DNA of 64,000 nucleotides from Variovorax boronicumulans (lineage in GTDB: Bacteria > Pseudomonadota > Gammaproteobacteria > Burkholderiales > Burkholderiaceae_C), in NCBI RefSeq assembly GCF_019352895.1, contig NZ_JAAAFX010000007.1, forward strand, positions 64,167 to 128,166, read 5' to 3'. This document shows, piece after piece, positions 30,597 through 39,476 of the stretch. A model generated the notes under the pieces. The model ran no database searches. It was not told where the DNA came from and worked only from the letters and a program-made list of their open reading frames with translations. The translations under genes and the position numbers were made by a program. The number at the start of each line of letters is the position of its first letter. The stretch's first letter is position 1.

Positions 30597-31646
30597 GTGA
30601 CGAGCCCAACGCCTTTTTCTGACTCCATGCCCGCTGGCACTAGCGTGACGTTGCGCGACGTGGCGCAGGCGGCGGACGTGTCGCTGGGCACGGCGTCCAA
30701 GGTCATGGCCGGTCGTGGGGGGGTTTCCGCGCGACGTGCGGAGAGTGTGCATGCGGCCGCGCGCGCGCTCGGCTACCGGCACAATGGCATTGCGGCCGAT
30801 CTGCGGCGCAATCGCTCGAACTCCATTGGCCTGGTCATTCCCGATCTGCGCAATTCCTTCTTCGTGGACTTGATCCATGCGTTGGAGACCTTCGCCTCGG
30901 CCGATGGTTATTTTCTGGTGCTTGGGCACGCCAACGAGAATCCGGCGACCGAGATGGAGCGCATCCGCTTCGTCCTTTCTCGCCGCGTCGCCGGCATGAT
31001 CCTGCTGCCTTGCCAGGGGCATGACCACGCACTGGCCGAACTGCGCCAATGCCATGTTCCGGTGGTCATGGCCGACCGCGTCAACGACAGCATGCCCGCC
31101 AACACCGTGGCCACCGACAGCGTGCATGCGGCCTACACCGGTACCCAGCACCTGCTGTCGCTGGGGCACCGGCGCATCGCATTTGCAGCGAACACGCTGG
31201 ACCTCACGAACACGCGGGACCGGGTCACCGGCTATTCACGCGCCATGGAAGAGGCGGGCGCGGCGCCGCAACTCATCCTGTGCGGCACTGAGAACGACCG
31301 AGCCCATCCCGCGATGCTGGAAGCGCTGCTCAGGCCCGAACGCCCGAGTGCGCTCTTCACGTCCGGCACGCCGATGACCCTGGCGGCGTTGAGCGCCATT
31401 GCCGACGCCGATCTGCACCTGCCGTCGGAGGTGTCGCTGCTGAGCTTTGACGATGCGCCATGGATGTCTGTGCTGTCGCCGCACATCAGCGCCATTCGGC
31501 AGCCGGTGGAGGCGATCAGCCGCGCGATCTGGCAACTGATGCTGGCCGAACTGAAGGGCGGCAGTGCCGCCGCGCCGTCCCACCTCAGCTTCAAGGCCGA
31601 ACTGCGACCGCGGCAGACCACGGTCGCGTGGCCGCATCGCGGCTGA
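30597..31646 (+). CDS. LacI-family regulator of the fucose operon
   Basis: This 349-residue protein has an N-terminal LacI helix-turn-helix (VTLRDVAQAADVSLGTASKV) and hinge helix (HAAARALGYRHN). A periplasmic-binding-protein-like sensor domain follows (IGLVIPDLRNSFFVDLIHAL ... SLLSFDDAPW). Such regulators leave DNA when a sugar or pathway intermediate binds. The gene precedes the transporter in the same direction, and both carry the same TGAAACGTTATA motif. The start is a GTG; the first Met-free 16 residues are not conserved in the family, so a few codons are uncertain. Confidence 0.88.
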   Translation: MTSPTPFSDSMPAGTSVTLRDVAQAADVSLGTASKVMAGRGGVSARRAESVHAAARALGYRHNGIAADLRRNRSNSIGLVIPDLRNSFFVDLIHALETFASADGYFLVLGHANENPATEMERIRFVLSRRVAGMILLPCQGHDHALAELRQCHVPVVMADRVNDSMPANTVATDSVHAAYTGTQHLLSLGHRRIAFAANTLDLTNTRDRVTGYSRAMEEAGAAPQLILCGTENDRAHPAMLEALLRPERPSALFTSGTPMTLAALSAIADADLHLPSEVSLLSFDDAPWMSVLSPHISAIRQPVEAISRAIWQLMLAELKGGSAAAPSHLSFKAELRPRQTTVAWPHRG

Positions 31647-31691
31647 TCATTGCGCTTTTGGGGTCGAACGAGACAAACTCAGAATTAAAAA

Positions 31692-31703
31692 TGAAACGTT
31701 ATA
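31692..31703 (+). promoter_or_regulatory. Putative LacI-family operator (copy 2)
   Basis: This is an exact second copy of TGAAACGTTATA, in an A/T-rich stretch 22 bases before the permease start. It should control the transporter and catabolic genes to 41877. Confidence 0.55.
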
Positions 31704-31725
31704 TTTTTTCAGGATGGGCCGCTAT

Positions 31726-32694
31726 ATGAACACGTTTGCCGCCTCCCCGAGGCTCGGGTGGAGTCCTCCTTCGCGGCAGGTACTGGTGTCGCTCGCGCTC
31801 TTGGCCGCAGTGCTCATCGGATTGGCCTTTCTGGGTACGAACTTCTTTCGCTACAACAACCTGATGAACGTGCTGCAGCAGGCCTCCCTGCTGGGCTTGC
31901 TGGCCATCGGCATGACGGTCGTGATGGTGGTCGGTGGCATCGACCTGTCGCTGCCGGCCAACACCGCCTTCAGTGCCGTGGTGGGGGCGCTCTACATGAA
32001 GTCGACCGGCGACTGGATCTTGGCGGTGCCGATCATGGTCGGCTGCGGCGCGGCCATTGGCGCCGCCAACGGCTTTGCAGTGGCGCGGCTGAAGATGATC
32101 CCCTTCGTGGTCACCTTGGCGATGATGACCATGGTGTCGGGCACGACCGTGTGGATCACGCAGTCCCTGAGCATTTCGCAACTACCGGAATCCTTTGTCG
32201 ATCTGTTCGCGGCCCGGCCCTTTTTTCGGATTCCCCTGACGGTGCTGGTCGTTGCCGCCCTGGCCGTCGTCCTGACGGTGCTGATGCGCTCCAGCATTTC
32301 CGGACGCTGGGCCTACGCAGTCGGCATCAACGAGAAGGCGGCGCGTGTGGCACGGGTGCCAGTGGAGCGGGTCGTGATGATGAGCTATGTGTTTGCAGGC
32401 CTGATGGCCGGGCTCACTGCCATCCTGCTCACCGCGCGCCTGGGCAGTGCCTCGGCCAACATGGGCAACGACGGTGTGGTGCTGGACATCGTCTCCGCTT
32501 GCGTGCTCGGTGGCGTGAGCATCTACGGTGGTGTGGGGCGAATTCCAGCCGCGCTGCTCGGCGCGCTGCTGATCACCATCCTGTCCAACGCGATGAACCT
32601 TATCGGCGTCAGCTTCTACCTCAGCCTAGTGATCAAGGGCGTCGTCATCATTGCCTTCGTCGCCGTCGACGGCCGCAAGGAGTCCAAAGCATGA
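31726..32694 (+). CDS. Sugar ABC transporter permease (RbsC-like) 1
   Basis: This 322-residue inner-membrane protein has about nine hydrophobic segments. It carries the RbsC-family landmark GMTVVMVVGGIDLSL near its N-terminal third and a YAVGINEKAARVARVPVERV cytoplasmic loop that contacts the ATPase. The C-terminal part contains VLGGVSIYGGVG, also typical. The start could be the ATG at 31714 or 31726; the second has AGGATGG upstream. It overlaps the ATPase gene by four bases. With a second permease gene beyond the ATPase, the transporter is probably a heterodimeric channel. Confidence 0.88.
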   Translation: MNTFAASPRLGWSPPSRQVLVSLALLAAVLIGLAFLGTNFFRYNNLMNVLQQASLLGLLAIGMTVVMVVGGIDLSLPANTAFSAVVGALYMKSTGDWILAVPIMVGCGAAIGAANGFAVARLKMIPFVVTLAMMTMVSGTTVWITQSLSISQLPESFVDLFAARPFFRIPLTVLVVAALAVVLTVLMRSSISGRWAYAVGINEKAARVARVPVERVVMMSYVFAGLMAGLTAILLTARLGSASANMGNDGVVLDIVSACVLGGVSIYGGVGRIPAALLGALLITILSNAMNLIGVSFYLSLVIKGVVIIAFVAVDGRKESKA

Positions 32695-34208
32695 GCGCGA
32701 ACACCTCGCCCATCTTGACCATGCGGTCCATCACGAAGGCATTCAATGGCGTGCACGCCATCACTGCCGCAAGCCTAGAAGCCTACGCGGGAGAAGCGTT
32801 GGCCGTGATGGGCGCCAATGGCGCCGGCAAGTCCACTCTCATGAACATCCTCGGCGGGGTGATCGGCCGTGACGACGGCGACATCCGCATCGATGGCCAG
32901 CCGATCGACCTGAGATCACCGCGCGACGCCGCACGGCATGGCATTGCCTTCGTCCACCAAGAGCTGACCATGTTCCCGACGCTCAGCGTGGCCGAGAACA
33001 TCTTCATCGACAACCTTCCCATCCGTCACGGCCTGATAGACCTCGCGGACATGCGACGCCAATCGCAGGCCTTGCTGGTGCAGCTGGGTTGCGACATCGC
33101 GCCGACCGCCCTGGTGGAGCAACTGAGCATCGGCGACCGCCAGCTGGTCGAAATCGCCCGCGCGCTGCGCTCAAAGGCACGCATCATCATCTTCGACGAG
33201 CCGACCTCGTCTCTCAGCGGCCCGGAGCGGGAGCGACTGTTCGAGGTCGTGCGCAGCCTGAAGGCCAGCGGGGTCGTGGTGCTCTACATCACGCACTTCC
33301 TCGATGAGATATTTCGCGTCTGCGAGCGTCTCACGGTGATGCGAAACGGCGAGTCGGTCTGGTCCTCGGCCATGAGCGAGGTGACGCCAGCCAAGGTTGT
33401 GCACCTGATGCTGGGCGTCACTGAGAACGAAGGGCGCATGCGTGCGCCCCGCCAAATGGACAGCGAAGGCAGGCCACCCTTACTCAGCGTGCGTGGCATG
33501 GGGCGCGAAGGTGCGTTGCGCGACGTCAATTTCGAACTGCGGCATGGCGAGATCGTCGGTCTGTGGGGCCTGCTGGGCTCCGGACGGACTGAATTGCTGC
33601 GCTCCCTCGTCGGTCTCGATCCGCTGGACACGGGCGCCTTGCAACGGGAGGGCCAGCCCGCCACGCCGAAGCAACTGCATGCGCACGTCGGACTGGTCAC
33701 CGAAGACCGCCGAGGCGAAGGCCTGCTGCTGCCGCAATCCATCGCGGAAAACATCGGACTGCCGAGTCTGACGGGCTTGCGCACCTCGGTTGGCCTGGTC
33801 GACCGCGCCCAGCAGAACAGTCTGGCCGATCGGATGATCGAGCGGCTGCGGATCAAGGTGTCCAGCCGCGATCAGGCCGTGGGCACACTCAGTGGCGGCA
33901 ACCAGCAGAAGGTGGTGTTCAGCCGCTGGCTGGCTACCCAGCCGAAGATCTTCCTGCTGGACGAGCCGACCCGGGGGCTCGACGTGAGCGCCAAGACCGA
34001 GATCATGAAGCTCATCGTCGAGCTGGCGGAGCAGGGCTGCAGCGTGCTACTCGTTTCATCGGAGTTGCAGGAACTGATGCGGGTCTGCGACCGCTACCTC
34101 GTCATTCGACGCGGCCGACTGGTGCAAGAGCTGCCAGGCACGGCAGACACCGCCGAGCTGATGGACGCCGTTTCAACCTTGGACTCCCCGGCCGAGATCG
34201 CAGCATGA
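32691..34208 (+). CDS. Sugar ABC transporter ATPase, two ABC domains (RbsA-like)
   Basis: This 505-residue protein has two nucleotide-binding domains. The first has Walker A GANGAGKST, a signature-like LSIGDRQLVEIA and Walker B IIIFDEPTSS. The second has a shortened P-loop (LLGSGRTELL), an intact signature LSGGNQQKV and Walker B FLLDEPTRGL. This asymmetry is usual in ribose/galactose-type importers. It powers both neighbouring permeases. The ATG at 32691 overlaps the permease stop; a much longer open frame upstream is a shadow of the permease gene. Confidence 0.9.
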   Translation: MSANTSPILTMRSITKAFNGVHAITAASLEAYAGEALAVMGANGAGKSTLMNILGGVIGRDDGDIRIDGQPIDLRSPRDAARHGIAFVHQELTMFPTLSVAENIFIDNLPIRHGLIDLADMRRQSQALLVQLGCDIAPTALVEQLSIGDRQLVEIARALRSKARIIIFDEPTSSLSGPERERLFEVVRSLKASGVVVLYITHFLDEIFRVCERLTVMRNGESVWSSAMSEVTPAKVVHLMLGVTENEGRMRAPRQMDSEGRPPLLSVRGMGREGALRDVNFELRHGEIVGLWGLLGSGRTELLRSLVGLDPLDTGALQREGQPATPKQLHAHVGLVTEDRRGEGLLLPQSIAENIGLPSLTGLRTSVGLVDRAQQNSLADRMIERLRIKVSSRDQAVGTLSGGNQQKVVFSRWLATQPKIFLLDEPTRGLDVSAKTEIMKLIVELAEQGCSVLLVSSELQELMRVCDRYLVIRRGRLVQELPGTADTAELMDAVSTLDSPAEIAA

Positions 34209-35179
34209 ACAAAACAAAAAAGGCGCTCGCGCGCGCATTCAGCGAACATGGCTTTCTTCTGGTGTCCGCGCTCGCGTTCATCACCTTCAGCCTGGCGACA
34301 GACCATTTCTTTGGGTTGACCAATCTGGTCAACATCGTCCACACGATGGCGCCGTTGACGCTGGCCGCCGCCGGCCTGGCGCTGGTCGTGATGTCGGGGC
34401 GGCTGGACATCTCGATCGGTTCCACCGCATTCCTGTCCTGCGCCGTGGGCGCGTTGCTGATGAAGAACATCGGCCTGGACCCCGTGTTGGCCACCGTGCT
34501 GGTCGTTGGCGTGGGCACGCTTCTGGGCGCGATCAACGGCTTCATCGTCGTGGTTCTCAAGGTCAACTCGTTGATCACCACGCTCGGCACGATGATCATC
34601 TTCCGCGGCATCGCGCTGGCCCTGACCGACGCGTTGCTGGTGCCCTTGCCTGAACCGGTTCGCCTGCTCGGTCAGGCGCAGATCGGCCCCATCCCGGTCG
34701 ACATTTTCGTCATGCTGGCATTGCTGGTTGGGGTGCACCTGCTGCAGACGCGCACGCCGTTTGGCCGCTACCTGATGGCCATGGGCAATGACATCACCGT
34801 CGCTCGCAAAGTCGGTCTGCCGGTGGACCTCACCGGTGGGGCGAGCTTTGCACTGGCCGGTGCGCTGGCAGCGTGTGGCGGCATCCTGACCACGCTGCAG
34901 AACGGCGCCGTGAGCCCCTGGCTCGGCAGTGGCCTGGAGTTCACCGCGCTGGCCGTCGTCGTGGTCGGCGGCATCAGCTTGCTGGGGGGCCGAGGCGCCA
35001 TCCTGCAAAGCGTGATTCCGGGCGCCTTCATCTTCGAAATGATCCGCAACGGGCTGACCAACCTCGGCGCCGATCCCTACTCCTACCGCCTGGTCGGTGG
35101 AGCCGTGATCTTCGCAGCCATGTATGTGGACGCGTTGAAGAGTGGTCGCCTGTCCCTGCGCCGCAAGACGGCGTCCTGA
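34205..35179 (+). CDS. Sugar ABC transporter permease (RbsC-like) 2
   Basis: The 324-residue polytopic membrane protein is a distant paralogue of permease 1. It has ALVVMSGRLDISIGSTAFLS in the position of the GGIDLS motif and YLMAMGNDITVARKVGLPVD in the cytoplasmic coupling loop. VVGGISLLGGRGAILQSVIP lies near the C-terminus. The ATG overlaps the ATPase stop by four bases. Operons with two different permeases for one ATPase are known for rhamnose- and autoinducer-type transporters. Confidence 0.88.
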   Translation: MNKTKKALARAFSEHGFLLVSALAFITFSLATDHFFGLTNLVNIVHTMAPLTLAAAGLALVVMSGRLDISIGSTAFLSCAVGALLMKNIGLDPVLATVLVVGVGTLLGAINGFIVVVLKVNSLITTLGTMIIFRGIALALTDALLVPLPEPVRLLGQAQIGPIPVDIFVMLALLVGVHLLQTRTPFGRYLMAMGNDITVARKVGLPVDLTGGASFALAGALAACGGILTTLQNGAVSPWLGSGLEFTALAVVVVGGISLLGGRGAILQSVIPGAFIFEMIRNGLTNLGADPYSYRLVGGAVIFAAMYVDALKSGRLSLRRKTAS

Positions 35180-35225
35180 CCCCGCAAAGTTCCTTTCGAT
35201 CCCCATCACAACGGAGACATTGAAG

Positions 35226-36236
35226 ATGAAAAAAACGACAATCCATCGGCTTCTGACCAGCGCGGCGGCCCTCGCGATCGGCTTGGCTGCGGCGCTGCCT
35301 GCCCAGGCCGTCGAGAAGCTCAAGGTCGGCTTTTCGCTCGACACCAAGGAGTCGTCATTGCAGACTGCGTGGGAGCACTTCCTGCGCTCCGAAGGCGAGC
35401 GCCAGGGACAGGCCGCGGGTGTCAAGATCGAATGGACGATCAACGTCGCGAATGCCGATCCGGCACGCCAGGCCGCCAACATCGATGACCTGATCACCAA
35501 GGGTGTGGACGTGATCCTGGCACGGGCCTTTGACTCCGGCGCCATCGGCACCTCGATCCGGGCCGCCAAGGACGCCGACATCCCGTTCGTCACCTTCGAC
35601 CGTGGCTCCACCAGCGGCAAGCCGACCTACCACGTGGGTGGGGACAGCTACGACCAAGCGCGCACTACGGGCGAAGCCTTCGCCGAGATCCTCAAGAAGG
35701 CGAACATCAAGGGCAAGTGCATCGAGTTGCAGGGCATGTTGACCGACATCAACGCCGTCAACCGCAGCAAGGCTTGGAACGCCGTCGGCAAGAAGACGGG
35801 ACAGTACGAAACCATCCTGCAGGTGCCCACCGAGTGGAATCCGGAGCTGTTCCGCTCCGGCCTCACGAATGCGCTGAATGCGAAGCCCGAAGCCAACTGC
35901 GTTTTCGCGGCGAGCGATTTCGCGTTCCCTTCCATCCAGGCGGCGCTCGAAAAAGCCAACCGTTGGGCCCCAGCCGGCCAGCCCAAGCACATGATGCTCG
36001 CGACGACCGACCTGCTGGCCGCTGCCGTCAAGCCGATGGAGAACGGCTATATCGACGTGTCCACCAACTGGGATGCCTACCTTCAGGCGAAGGAAGCCGT
36101 TCGTGTGCTGATCGCCATCAAGAAGAAGGAAGACCCGAAGTGCAGTTCCGATGGTTGCCTGGCCAAAGGCGTGCTGGTCACGCCCGCAACGATCAAGACG
36201 ATCCCGAATCTCTGGTCGCGTGACTTCAAGAATTGA
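35226..36236 (+). CDS. Periplasmic sugar-binding protein
   Basis: The 336-residue protein has a signal peptide (residues 1-27, cleavage after PAQA). The sugar-binding fold begins LKVGFSLDTKESSLQTAWEH and includes DDLITKGVDVILARAFDSGA and VDIPFVTFDR-type strands, matching the RbsB/Peripla_BP_4 family. It captures the sugar in the periplasm for the two-permease importer. Two Cys near the C-terminus (KCSSDGCLAK) could form a disulfide. GGAG precedes the ATG. A stable hairpin follows the stop and may protect this part of the message. Confidence 0.9.
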   Translation: MKKTTIHRLLTSAAALAIGLAAALPAQAVEKLKVGFSLDTKESSLQTAWEHFLRSEGERQGQAAGVKIEWTINVANADPARQAANIDDLITKGVDVILARAFDSGAIGTSIRAAKDADIPFVTFDRGSTSGKPTYHVGGDSYDQARTTGEAFAEILKKANIKGKCIELQGMLTDINAVNRSKAWNAVGKKTGQYETILQVPTEWNPELFRSGLTNALNAKPEANCVFAASDFAFPSIQAALEKANRWAPAGQPKHMMLATTDLLAAAVKPMENGYIDVSTNWDAYLQAKEAVRVLIAIKKKEDPKCSSDGCLAKGVLVTPATIKTIPNLWSRDFKN

Positions 36237-36254
36237 GTTTGCCTGAGCCCGACA

Positions 36255-36280
36255 CCGGAGGACTGCAAGGCCCTCCGGTC
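36255..36280 (+). repeat. Hairpin after the binding-protein gene
   Basis: ACCGGAGG and CCTCCGGT pair perfectly around a ten-base loop, 18 bases after the binding-protein stop and 43 before fucU. There is no T run. Such hairpins often stabilise the upstream message, giving more binding protein than downstream enzymes, or partly stop transcription. Confidence 0.45.
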
Positions 36281-36323
36281 GTCCGTTACCCGCTTTCTTT
36301 ACTGCGTATCCGATTGCACTTCA

Positions 36324-36758
36324 ATGCTCAAAAATATCGATCCGTTGTTGACCCCCGATCTGCTTCGCATCCTGGCTGCGATGGGTCATGGTGACGTTCT
36401 CGCCGTGGTCGACTCCAATTTCCCGGCTTATTCGGTGGCCGGCGGCAAGCCACTGGTCCACCTTCCCAGCGTGGATTCTCTTCAAGTGCTTGCGGCCATC
36501 CTCACGCTGTTCCCGGTCGACACCTACGACGATGAGCCGATTCAGACGATGCAGCACGTCGACGATCCGGCGCACGTTCCCGACATCGTGCAGCGGGTCC
36601 AGCAGCAGATCCTGTCGCGGATCGCGCCAGTGCCGGCCACCCGGGCCATCGAGCGCCATGCCTACTATGTCGCCGCGCGAGCCGCCGTGGCTGTGGTCCA
36701 GACCGGCGAGACGTTGCCTTATGGCAACTTCCTTCTGCGCAAAGGGGTGCTCTGTTGA
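36324..36758 (+). CDS. fucU: RbsD/FucU family sugar mutarotase
   Basis: This 144-residue protein follows the FucU plan: an N-terminal LTPDLLRILAAMGHGDVLAV with the catalytic His, DSNFPAYS, and a C-terminal TGETLPYGNFLLRKGV with the conserved Tyr. FucU interconverts the alpha and beta anomers of L-fucose, supplying the form used by the dehydrogenase. Its stop overlaps the TTG start of the aldose dehydrogenase gene, so the two are translated together. The context points to fucose, but ribose or arabinose cannot be excluded from sequence alone. Confidence 0.85.
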   Translation: MLKNIDPLLTPDLLRILAAMGHGDVLAVVDSNFPAYSVAGGKPLVHLPSVDSLQVLAAILTLFPVDTYDDEPIQTMQHVDDPAHVPDIVQRVQQQILSRIAPVPATRAIERHAYYVAARAAVAVVQTGETLPYGNFLLRKGVLC

Positions 36759-37831
36759 CCACACAGACCGAAGCGCTGCCCCTGGCGCGACGGCCCGTGC
36801 GTGACACGGGCCTGCAGGTGTCGGTGCTTGGCATGGGGACGGCGCCACTCGGCAATCTGTTCGCCCGCCTCGACGAGGCCAGTGCGGTCGACAGTATCGT
36901 CACCGCGATCCAGGGCGGCATCAACCTGATCGACACCTCGCCTTGGTATGGCCTGGGTCTGGCGGAGTTGCGGGTGGGGACGGCGACACGCCGTGCCGCA
37001 CGGGGCAGAGAGGACTTGGTCATCAGCACCAAGGTCGGTCGCTGGATGAACCCGATGGCGTCCCAAGCCCACGAGGTGGCCGACGTTGCGGCGCCGGGCT
37101 GGGCCGCACCGCTCAACCACCATGCGGTTTTGGACTACTCCTACGACGGCACCTTGCGCTCCATCGAACAATCGCTGCTGCGCACCGGCCTCGACCGCAT
37201 CGACCTGGCTTTGATCCATGACGTGGACGTGTGGACGCACGGTGAGGCGGCGATCGAGGAACTCTTTAGCCAAGCCATGAACGGTGCTTACCGCGCGCTA
37301 CATCGCTTGCGCGAAGAAGGCGTCGTCAAAGGCATCGGCATCGGCGTTAACGAAGCCGAGATGTGCGAGCGCTTCGCCCAAGCCGGTGATTTCGACGCCA
37401 TGATGCTGGCCGGTCGCTACTCGCTGCTGGAGCAACCCGCACTGGACTCCTTCTTGCCGCTGGCGGAGAAAAAGCGCATCGCCATGCTGCTGGGCGGTGT
37501 GTTCAATTCCGGCATCCTGGCCACTGGTGCCGTCGCCGGGGCGCGCTACAACTACCGCGAGGCGCCCGTGGAGATCGTCGAGAAGGTTCGGGCGATCGAG
37601 CGGGTCTGTGCCGCGCACCAAGTCCGGCTAGCCGATGCCTCGCTCCAGTTTGCGCTGGCGCATCCCGCGGTGGGCTCGCTGGTCCTGGGAGCCGTGACGC
37701 CCAAGGAGGTGCTGCGGAATATCGAGTCGGTCCAGTCCGAAATCCCCGAAGGGCTCTGGAGTGATCTGCGGCTCGAAGGCCTGCTTCCCAGCCATGCGCC
37801 CACACCCTGCAGCGCCGTGACCGCACCATGA
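36755..37831 (+). CDS. L-fucose (D-threo-aldose) 1-dehydrogenase, aldo/keto reductase family
   Basis: This 358-residue aldo/keto reductase carries the expected tetrad: Asp in NLIDTSPWYG, Tyr in the same motif, Lys in ISTKVG, and His in LALIHDVD. The length and the WYGLGLAE variant match D-threo-aldose 1-dehydrogenase, which oxidises L-fucose (and D-arabinose or L-xylose) to the lactone with NAD(P). Translation starts at a TTG that overlaps the fucU stop and follows AAAGGGG. It provides the substrate for the lactonase next to it. Confidence 0.85.
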   Translation: MTTQTEALPLARRPVRDTGLQVSVLGMGTAPLGNLFARLDEASAVDSIVTAIQGGINLIDTSPWYGLGLAELRVGTATRRAARGREDLVISTKVGRWMNPMASQAHEVADVAAPGWAAPLNHHAVLDYSYDGTLRSIEQSLLRTGLDRIDLALIHDVDVWTHGEAAIEELFSQAMNGAYRALHRLREEGVVKGIGIGVNEAEMCERFAQAGDFDAMMLAGRYSLLEQPALDSFLPLAEKKRIAMLLGGVFNSGILATGAVAGARYNYREAPVEIVEKVRAIERVCAAHQVRLADASLQFALAHPAVGSLVLGAVTPKEVLRNIESVQSEIPEGLWSDLRLEGLLPSHAPTPCSAVTAP

Positions 37832-38679
37832 AGATCGACAGCCACCAACACTTCTGGGAAGTTCGCCACGAGGCCACCTATCCCTGGATGTCGCCGGATC
37901 AGCCCGCGCTTTATCGCGACTACGCCCCGGCGGACTTGGCACCGCTGCTGTCGGCGCACGGCATCGAAGGCACGATCCTCGTTCAGGCGGCACCGACGGA
38001 CAGCGAGACCGACGCATTGCTGGCGCTGGCCGAGCGCACCGACTTCGTGAAAGGCGTCGTCGGCTGGTGCCAATTTGCCGACCCGGCGGCGCCGGCGCGC
38101 ATCGCCGCACTGGCCCGGTCGCCCTGGCTTTGCGGCTTGCGCCCGATGGTGCAGGACATCATGGACGACGACTGGTTGTTGCGCGAAGACATACATCCCG
38201 CCTTCGACGCCCTGGTCGCGCAACGGCTCACCTTCGACGCGCTGGTCCATCCGCGCCATCTGCGCCGACTGTCTCGCATTCTGGCGCGCTGTCCGACGCT
38301 AGACATTGTCATCGACCATGGTGCCAAGCCCACCATCCCCTCTGGACAGTTGCAGGAATGGCGAGACGACATGGCCGCTCTGGCGCGCCATCCTGGAATC
38401 TTGTGCAAGTTGTCCGGGCTCGTCACCGAGTGCGGTGGCGATTGGTCCATCGATCGGCTGCGTCCCGTGGTCGCGCATCTGCTGGACTGCTTTGGCCCCG
38501 ACCGCCTCATGTGGGGCAGCGATTGGCCAGTGCTCAACCTGGCCGGAGGCTACGACCACTGGTGGGAGACCGCGCAAACGCTCACCTCACACTTGAGCGT
38601 GAACGAACGCGACGCGGTGTTCGGCGGCAACGCGCAGCGCTTTTACCTGGACCGGCTGGCCTTAAGGGCGGGCAGCTGA
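37828..38679 (+). CDS. L-fuconolactonase, amidohydrolase family
   Basis: The 283-residue metal-dependent hydrolase of the COG3618 group has an N-terminal HxH in DSHQHFW and a His in IVIDHGAKP. The C-terminal motif is LMWGSDWPVL with the metal-binding Asp. Members open L-fuconolactone, L-rhamnonolactone or related sugar lactones. The ATG overlaps the dehydrogenase stop by four bases. Its place between the aldose dehydrogenase and the sugar-acid genes fits the second step of the non-phosphorylating fucose route. Confidence 0.85.
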   Translation: MKIDSHQHFWEVRHEATYPWMSPDQPALYRDYAPADLAPLLSAHGIEGTILVQAAPTDSETDALLALAERTDFVKGVVGWCQFADPAAPARIAALARSPWLCGLRPMVQDIMDDDWLLREDIHPAFDALVAQRLTFDALVHPRHLRRLSRILARCPTLDIVIDHGAKPTIPSGQLQEWRDDMAALARHPGILCKLSGLVTECGGDWSIDRLRPVVAHLLDCFGPDRLMWGSDWPVLNLAGGYDHWWETAQTLTSHLSVNERDAVFGGNAQRFYLDRLALRAGS

Positions 38680-38722
38680 GCCCCTATCACGAACCCGCCC
38701 TGCGGCGGAACAGGAGAGATCC

Positions 38723-39457
38723 ATGAGACTCAAGAACAAGATCGCGGTGGTCACGGCCGCCGGCCAAGGTATCGGCAAGGCGGCCGCGCTGGCGATGGCT
38801 CGCGAAGGAGCGCAAGTCTGGGCCACCGATGTCAACGCAGACTTGCTGGCCGGTGTTGCGGATGTCCCAAACGTCAAGACGGCGGCGCTGGACGTGCTCG
38901 ACAAGGCGGCCATCACGCGCTTCTTCTCGGGGCTGGGGTGCGTCGATGTACTGTTCAACTGCGCGGGCTGCGTGCACGGCGGAACCCTCCTCGAGGCGAC
39001 GGACCGCGACTGGCAGTTCGCCTACGATCTTAATGTGCGCTCGCAGTTCTGGACGATCCAGGCCGCGCTCCCGAGCATGCTCGCGGCCCGCAGTGGCAGC
39101 ATCATCAACATGGCGAGCGTCGCCGGCAGCAGCAAGGGGCTGCCGAACCGGTTCATCTATGGCACCACCAAGGCCGCTGTCGTCGGGCTGACGAAGGCAG
39201 TGGCCGCTGATTTCGTCAAAGAGGGCATCCGCTGCAATTCCATTTCCCCTGGGACCGTCGATACGCCGTCCTTGCAGGAGCGAATCAATTCGCAGGAGGA
39301 TCCGGAAGCCGCTCGCCGAATGTTCGTTGCGCGGCAGCCCATGGGTCGGTTGGCGCAAGCGCATGAGATCGCGCCTGTCGTCGTCTTCCTGGCCAGCGAC
39401 GAAGCCGCCTTCGTGACCGGCCAGAACTACGCCATCGATGGCGGGATGACCATCTGA
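38723..39457 (+). CDS. 2-keto-3-deoxy-L-fuconate dehydrogenase, SDR family
   Basis: This 244-residue short-chain dehydrogenase has the cofactor motif TAAGQGIG, an acidic residue after strand 2 (ATDVNAD, NAD preference), a catalytic Ser in MASVAGS and YGTTK with the Tyr/Lys pair. In the characterised fucose route the SDR oxidises 2-keto-3-deoxy-L-fuconate to the 2,4-diketo acid. The assignment here rests on the operon. An AGGAGAG site precedes the ATG. The protein resembles the BDH2-like group, which includes this enzyme. Confidence 0.8.
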   Translation: MRLKNKIAVVTAAGQGIGKAAALAMAREGAQVWATDVNADLLAGVADVPNVKTAALDVLDKAAITRFFSGLGCVDVLFNCAGCVHGGTLLEATDRDWQFAYDLNVRSQFWTIQAALPSMLAARSGSIINMASVAGSSKGLPNRFIYGTTKAAVVGLTKAVAADFVKEGIRCNSISPGTVDTPSLQERINSQEDPEAARRMFVARQPMGRLAQAHEIAPVVVFLASDEAAFVTGQNYAIDGGMTI

Positions 39458-39476
39458 AAAAGCAAAAGGAAAAATC

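Noticed and set aside
31758..32690. Upstream extension of the sugar ATPase frame by about 310 codons
   Set aside because: The extension runs in another frame of the permease gene. The ATPase pattern starts at the ATG at 32691, which overlaps the permease stop.
34094..35620. 508-codon antisense frame over permease 2 and the binding-protein gene
   Set aside because: The Gln/His/Arg-rich product has no motifs, and it crosses two well-supported genes.
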